Shown here: piece after piece, positions 62,129 to 64,000 of the stretch
How the letters are laid out: each line of letters opens with the position of its first letter
Numbering within the stretch: the first letter of the stretch is position 1
Assembly (NCBI GenBank): GCA_041674745.1
Contig: JBAYVD010000006.1
Coordinates: 124,001-188,000, forward strand
Source of the DNA: UBA2040 sp041674745
GTDB lineage: Bacteria > Bacteroidota > Bacteroidia > Flavobacteriales_D > Crocinitomicaceae
Direction of reading: 5' to 3'
DNA length: 64,000 nt
Made by a program: the position numbers and the translations under genes
The notes under the pieces: model-generated
What the model was told of the DNA's origin: nothing
The model's input: only the letters and a program-made list of their open reading frames with translations
Database searches by the model: none

Positions 62129-62688
62129 TGGCAATGAACAACTCTGTAAAAATTGGTTTAGGATTTGCGGCAGCTTGGTGCGTTGTAAAGTATGTAACTT
62201 TCCTAATGGATCCGTTGCCTGAAAACATCCTGCCGACGGTTTTGACCAACATTTTGTTCTTGCTATCAGCGATTGTGGTTGCCTTGTATCAAATCAAGCG
62301 CGCAGCTACTGAAAACGGAAATTTGTTGGACGATATCAAAAATGGTTTGAAAGCAGGCGTTCCTTACGCCGTGGTCGTTTCACTTTTCATTTACGTTTAT
62401 TACGCCAAAATCAACCCGGAATACAACCAACACCAGATTGCAGAAACCGAAGTACAAATTGGAAAGTTAATCAACGATCCAGTAGAATTTAAGCGGTTAA
62501 AAGAATCCAATCCAAGTTTTGAGGTAATGACCAAAGAACAGCTTTTCAAAGAAATGAAAAAAGGACCCAAAGGATTTTACAATGCCAATTCAACGATGAC
62601 ATTATCGCTCTTGGCGATGTTATTGTTGTCCACCTTGTACAGTATTTTGGTTGCGATTGTCTTGCGAAGAATTGTTTTCAGAGAATAA
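62128..62688 (+). CDS. DUF4199 membrane protein
   Basis: 186 residues with four transmembrane segments ('GLGFAAAWCVVKYVTF', 'LTNILFLLSAIVVALY', 'VPYAVVVSLFIYVYYA', 'LSLLAMLLLSTLYSILVAIVL') and a short extracytoplasmic helix before the last one. DUF4199 is common in Bacteroidota and of unknown function. It is translationally coupled to rho by a TAATG overlap; an ATG two codons later is an alternative start. Confidence 0.88.
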   Translation: MAMNNSVKIGLGFAAAWCVVKYVTFLMDPLPENILPTVLTNILFLLSAIVVALYQIKRAATENGNLLDDIKNGLKAGVPYAVVVSLFIYVYYAKINPEYNQHQIAETEVQIGKLINDPVEFKRLKESNPSFEVMTKEQLFKEMKKGPKGFYNANSTMTLSLLAMLLLSTLYSILVAIVLRRIVFRE

Positions 62689-62712
62689 TATTCAAACGAT
62701 AAAATAGTTAAC

Positions 62713-62743
62713 GCCTCGAGAATTGATTTTTCGGGGCTTTTTT
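62713..62743 (+). terminator. Terminator of the rho-DUF4199 operon
   Basis: 7-bp stem GCCTCGA (62713) with TCGGGGC (62731), one T-G pair, followed by six T. Confidence 0.8.
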
Positions 62744-62757
62744 GTGGAAAGCTGAAT

Positions 62758-63119
62758 CGAATAGTTGGTGATTACTTGCCACGAATACACGAATGGACAC
62801 GAATATTGCTTGTTTAACTTACTATATTGTTAAACAAACGGTTATGCATTCTATATTGAATTCAAAAAAAACATTTGTGGCTGTTCGAATAGTTGGTGAT
62901 ATCTTGCCACGAATGCACGAATGAGCACGAATATTACTTGTTTAACTTACTATATTGTTAAACAAACGGTTTTGTCGCTTTATTGTATTCAAAAAAACAT
63001 TCGTGGCTATTCGTGCATTCGTGGCTAAAAATAGAAAACGGTTATGCATTCTGTATTTTATTCAAAAAGCCATTGGTGCTCATTCGTGCATTCGTGGCTT
63101 ACAAGAAAATAGTTGGTGG
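62758..63119. repeat. Array of 128-bp direct repeats with palindromic arms (REP/MITE-like)
   Basis: Copy 1 is 62758-62885 and copy 2 is 62886-63012, each beginning CGAATAGTTGGTGAT. Each contains the hairpin TGTTTAAC...GTTAAACA (62811-62836; 62939-62964). A partial third copy covers 63033-63100, and another fragment of the repeat start is at 63106-63119. The arm GCCACGAATGCACGAAT (62906-62922) is a perfect 17-bp inverted match to 63009-63025 and again to 63082-63098. The region carries no gene. Confidence 0.88.
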
Positions 63120-63139
63120 GAAGAAAGTTCTTCGATCCA

Positions 63140-63691
63140 TCAATTCTTCAAAAAATCCATGTCGCCATTTTTCATCTGTTTGTAGGCTTTGGACAAATAC
63201 GCCAACATCATGCGCATGGCATCGAACGCATCTTCTGTTTCGGCGCTGATTTCCTTTTTCTGCAAGCGCATGAGCAATTTCATATACATCGCGTGAAAGG
63301 CAATTTCAATGCTATTTTTATCTTTTAAATTCGATTTCTCTTTGAATTCTTCGATGATGGGATTGGCGCGTTCAAAAACGCCTTTGTATTTGTGATCGTC
63401 TTGTAAATTGATCAAGGTATTGTGCAAATACGAAATTTCTACCATGATTTCCTTCAAGTCAATCAAATGACCCGTTTTCTGAATTCCCTGGTCTTTCATT
63501 TGTTGAATCAAATCGGCGTACCAGGTTTTGTAACTTTCGTAAAAACTCATGTTGGGAATATGCGGTTTCACATAGTTTTCCATCAAGGTATCAAAATCCA
63601 ATTGGTAGGCGCGAATCACGTCTTCAATTTGATACATGTACAACACGTATTCGGCAATGTTTTCTTGTTGTTTTTGCTGAGCGATAAGCAT
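63140..63691 (-). CDS. DUF4924 family protein
   Basis: 183 residues from the ATG at 63691. 'MLIAQQKQQENIAEYVLYMYQIEDVIRA' and the C-terminal 'AFDAMRMMLAYLSKAYKQMKNGDMDFL' fit DUF4924. All-helical, cytosolic, unknown function. It follows an OmpH/Skp-like gene in the same direction with a gap of about 50 bp. Confidence 0.88.
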   Translation of the reverse strand: MLIAQQKQQENIAEYVLYMYQIEDVIRAYQLDFDTLMENYVKPHIPNMSFYESYKTWYADLIQQMKDQGIQKTGHLIDLKEIMVEISYLHNTLINLQDDHKYKGVFERANPIIEEFKEKSNLKDKNSIEIAFHAMYMKLLMRLQKKEISAETEDAFDAMRMMLAYLSKAYKQMKNGDMDFLKN

Positions 63692-63741
63692 GGTCAATTA
63701 CGAATTACAAATGTGTCAATTAAGAATGTATTCAGTTGAAT

Positions 63742-64000
63742 TTACTTCAAGTTTTTATCGATTTCTTCCTCGTGCTGATTGAGGTATTCGATGAATTCTT
63801 TGGTCACATCCATCGTTGGGCTAATGAAAGCAATTTGTCCGCCAGCAGCGTGTGTTAACAATATATCGATTTTGTTTTCTTCCGAAAATTGTTTGCTGTA
63901 TGCTTCGATTTTTTTACCAATCACTTCCAAGCGATCCATCGTTTCTTTTTCTATTTTCGCCCCTTCATTTTGCTGGTACTGAACGATTTTCTGTTCTTTT
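63742..64000 (-). CDS. OmpH/Skp-like periplasmic chaperone, 5' end cut by window
   Basis: The frame runs without a stop to the right edge, so the start lies outside the window; the ATG at 63939 is internal, because in-frame codons upstream read 'KEQKIVQYQQ'. The visible 86 residues form a coiled helix ('VIGKKIEAYSKQFSEEN') followed by 'ILLTHAAGGQIAFISPTMDVTKEFIEYLN', which matches the C-terminal end of OmpH/Skp proteins ('..di..vtkefi..ln..'). It would guide outer-membrane proteins across the periplasm. Confidence 0.75.
   Translation of the reverse strand, partial: KEQKIVQYQQNEGAKIEKETMDRLEVIGKKIEAYSKQFSEENKIDILLTHAAGGQIAFISPTMDVTKEFIEYLNQHEEEIDKNLK

Noticed and set aside
61283..62134. 283-codon antisense frame in rho
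   Set aside because: Shadow of a highly conserved gene; codon bias of rho leaves the antisense frame open.
62758..63119. CRISPR-like array
   Set aside because: The repeats are 128 bp and contiguous without unique spacers, and no cas genes are nearby.
1..64000. tRNA, rRNA, phage or insertion-sequence genes
   Set aside because: No cloverleaf sequence, integrase or transposase reading frame was recognised in any gap or gene.

Overview
The window reads as a chromosomal segment of a member of the Bacteroidota, most likely Flavobacteriales and possibly near Fluviicola/Crocinitomicaceae (this placement is an inference). Supporting signs are at least seven secreted proteins with type IX secretion (T9SS) C-terminal sorting domains, a TonB-dependent receptor with a carboxypeptidase-regulatory-like leader domain, TAnnTTTG-type promoter elements, weak Shine-Dalgarno signals, a Rho factor with a long Asn/Arg-rich insert, and several families typical of the phylum (DUF4199, DUF4924, DUF6952-like, YHYH, DUF4190). 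The DNA is AT-rich and densely coded on both strands. I found no rRNA, tRNA, CRISPR array, prophage or insertion sequence.

Layout. 1-5 kb: the edge of an outer-membrane barrel gene, a secreted esterase, and two T9SS cargo proteins, one of them Omp28/thioredoxin-like. 5-10.4 kb: dnaK, with a sigma54-like promoter and two phased palindromes, then a serine hydrolase, a CapA-like protein and an M23 peptidase. 10.5-18.4 kb: alaS, a secreted endonuclease/phosphatase-fold protein, a PQQ-like propeller protein and a membrane glycosyltransferase-like protein. 18.4-21.6 kb: a divergent HxlR/DoxX pair, an L,D-transpeptidase lipoprotein, a barrel protein and a YcxB-like protein. 21.6-29.3 kb (minus strand): a lamin-tail protein, a TonB-dependent receptor, a secreted endonuclease I and a 5'-nucleotidase split into two genes. 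Together these look like a system for extracellular DNA degradation and nucleotide or phosphate salvage.

29.6-40.5 kb is mostly housekeeping: a DPP-IV-like peptidase, citrate synthase, a DUF4190 lipoprotein, a sigma-like acidic protein, DUF3050 and DUF3010 proteins, a peroxiredoxin-thioredoxin-DUF6952 operon, a transglutaminase-like/methyltransferase pair and a second thioredoxin-fold protein. 40.5-45.0 kb is one tightly overlapping operon: ECF sigma factor, small membrane (anti-sigma-like) protein, Spy/CpxP-like protein, MbnP-like protein, MbnH-like di-heme protein, and a T9SS-sorted YHYH protein. This is the most striking locus in the window, a likely copper-responsive or copper-handling system built on oxidative modification of a tryptophan.

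45-51.8 kb: a polysaccharide-deacetylase-like gene, an FkbM-like gene, a GlxA-type regulator facing a six-gene operon (SRPBCC, VOC, DoxX, DUF1801, helix-hairpin-helix, DUF1801), a parvulin-like protein and an ECF sigma factor. 52-64 kb: an unknown secreted protein, uvrA, a glycine-rich T9SS protein, a dicarboxylate/amino-acid symporter, rho-DUF4199, an array of 128-bp direct repeats with palindromic arms, a DUF4924 gene, and the 3' end of an OmpH/Skp-like chaperone gene cut by the window edge.
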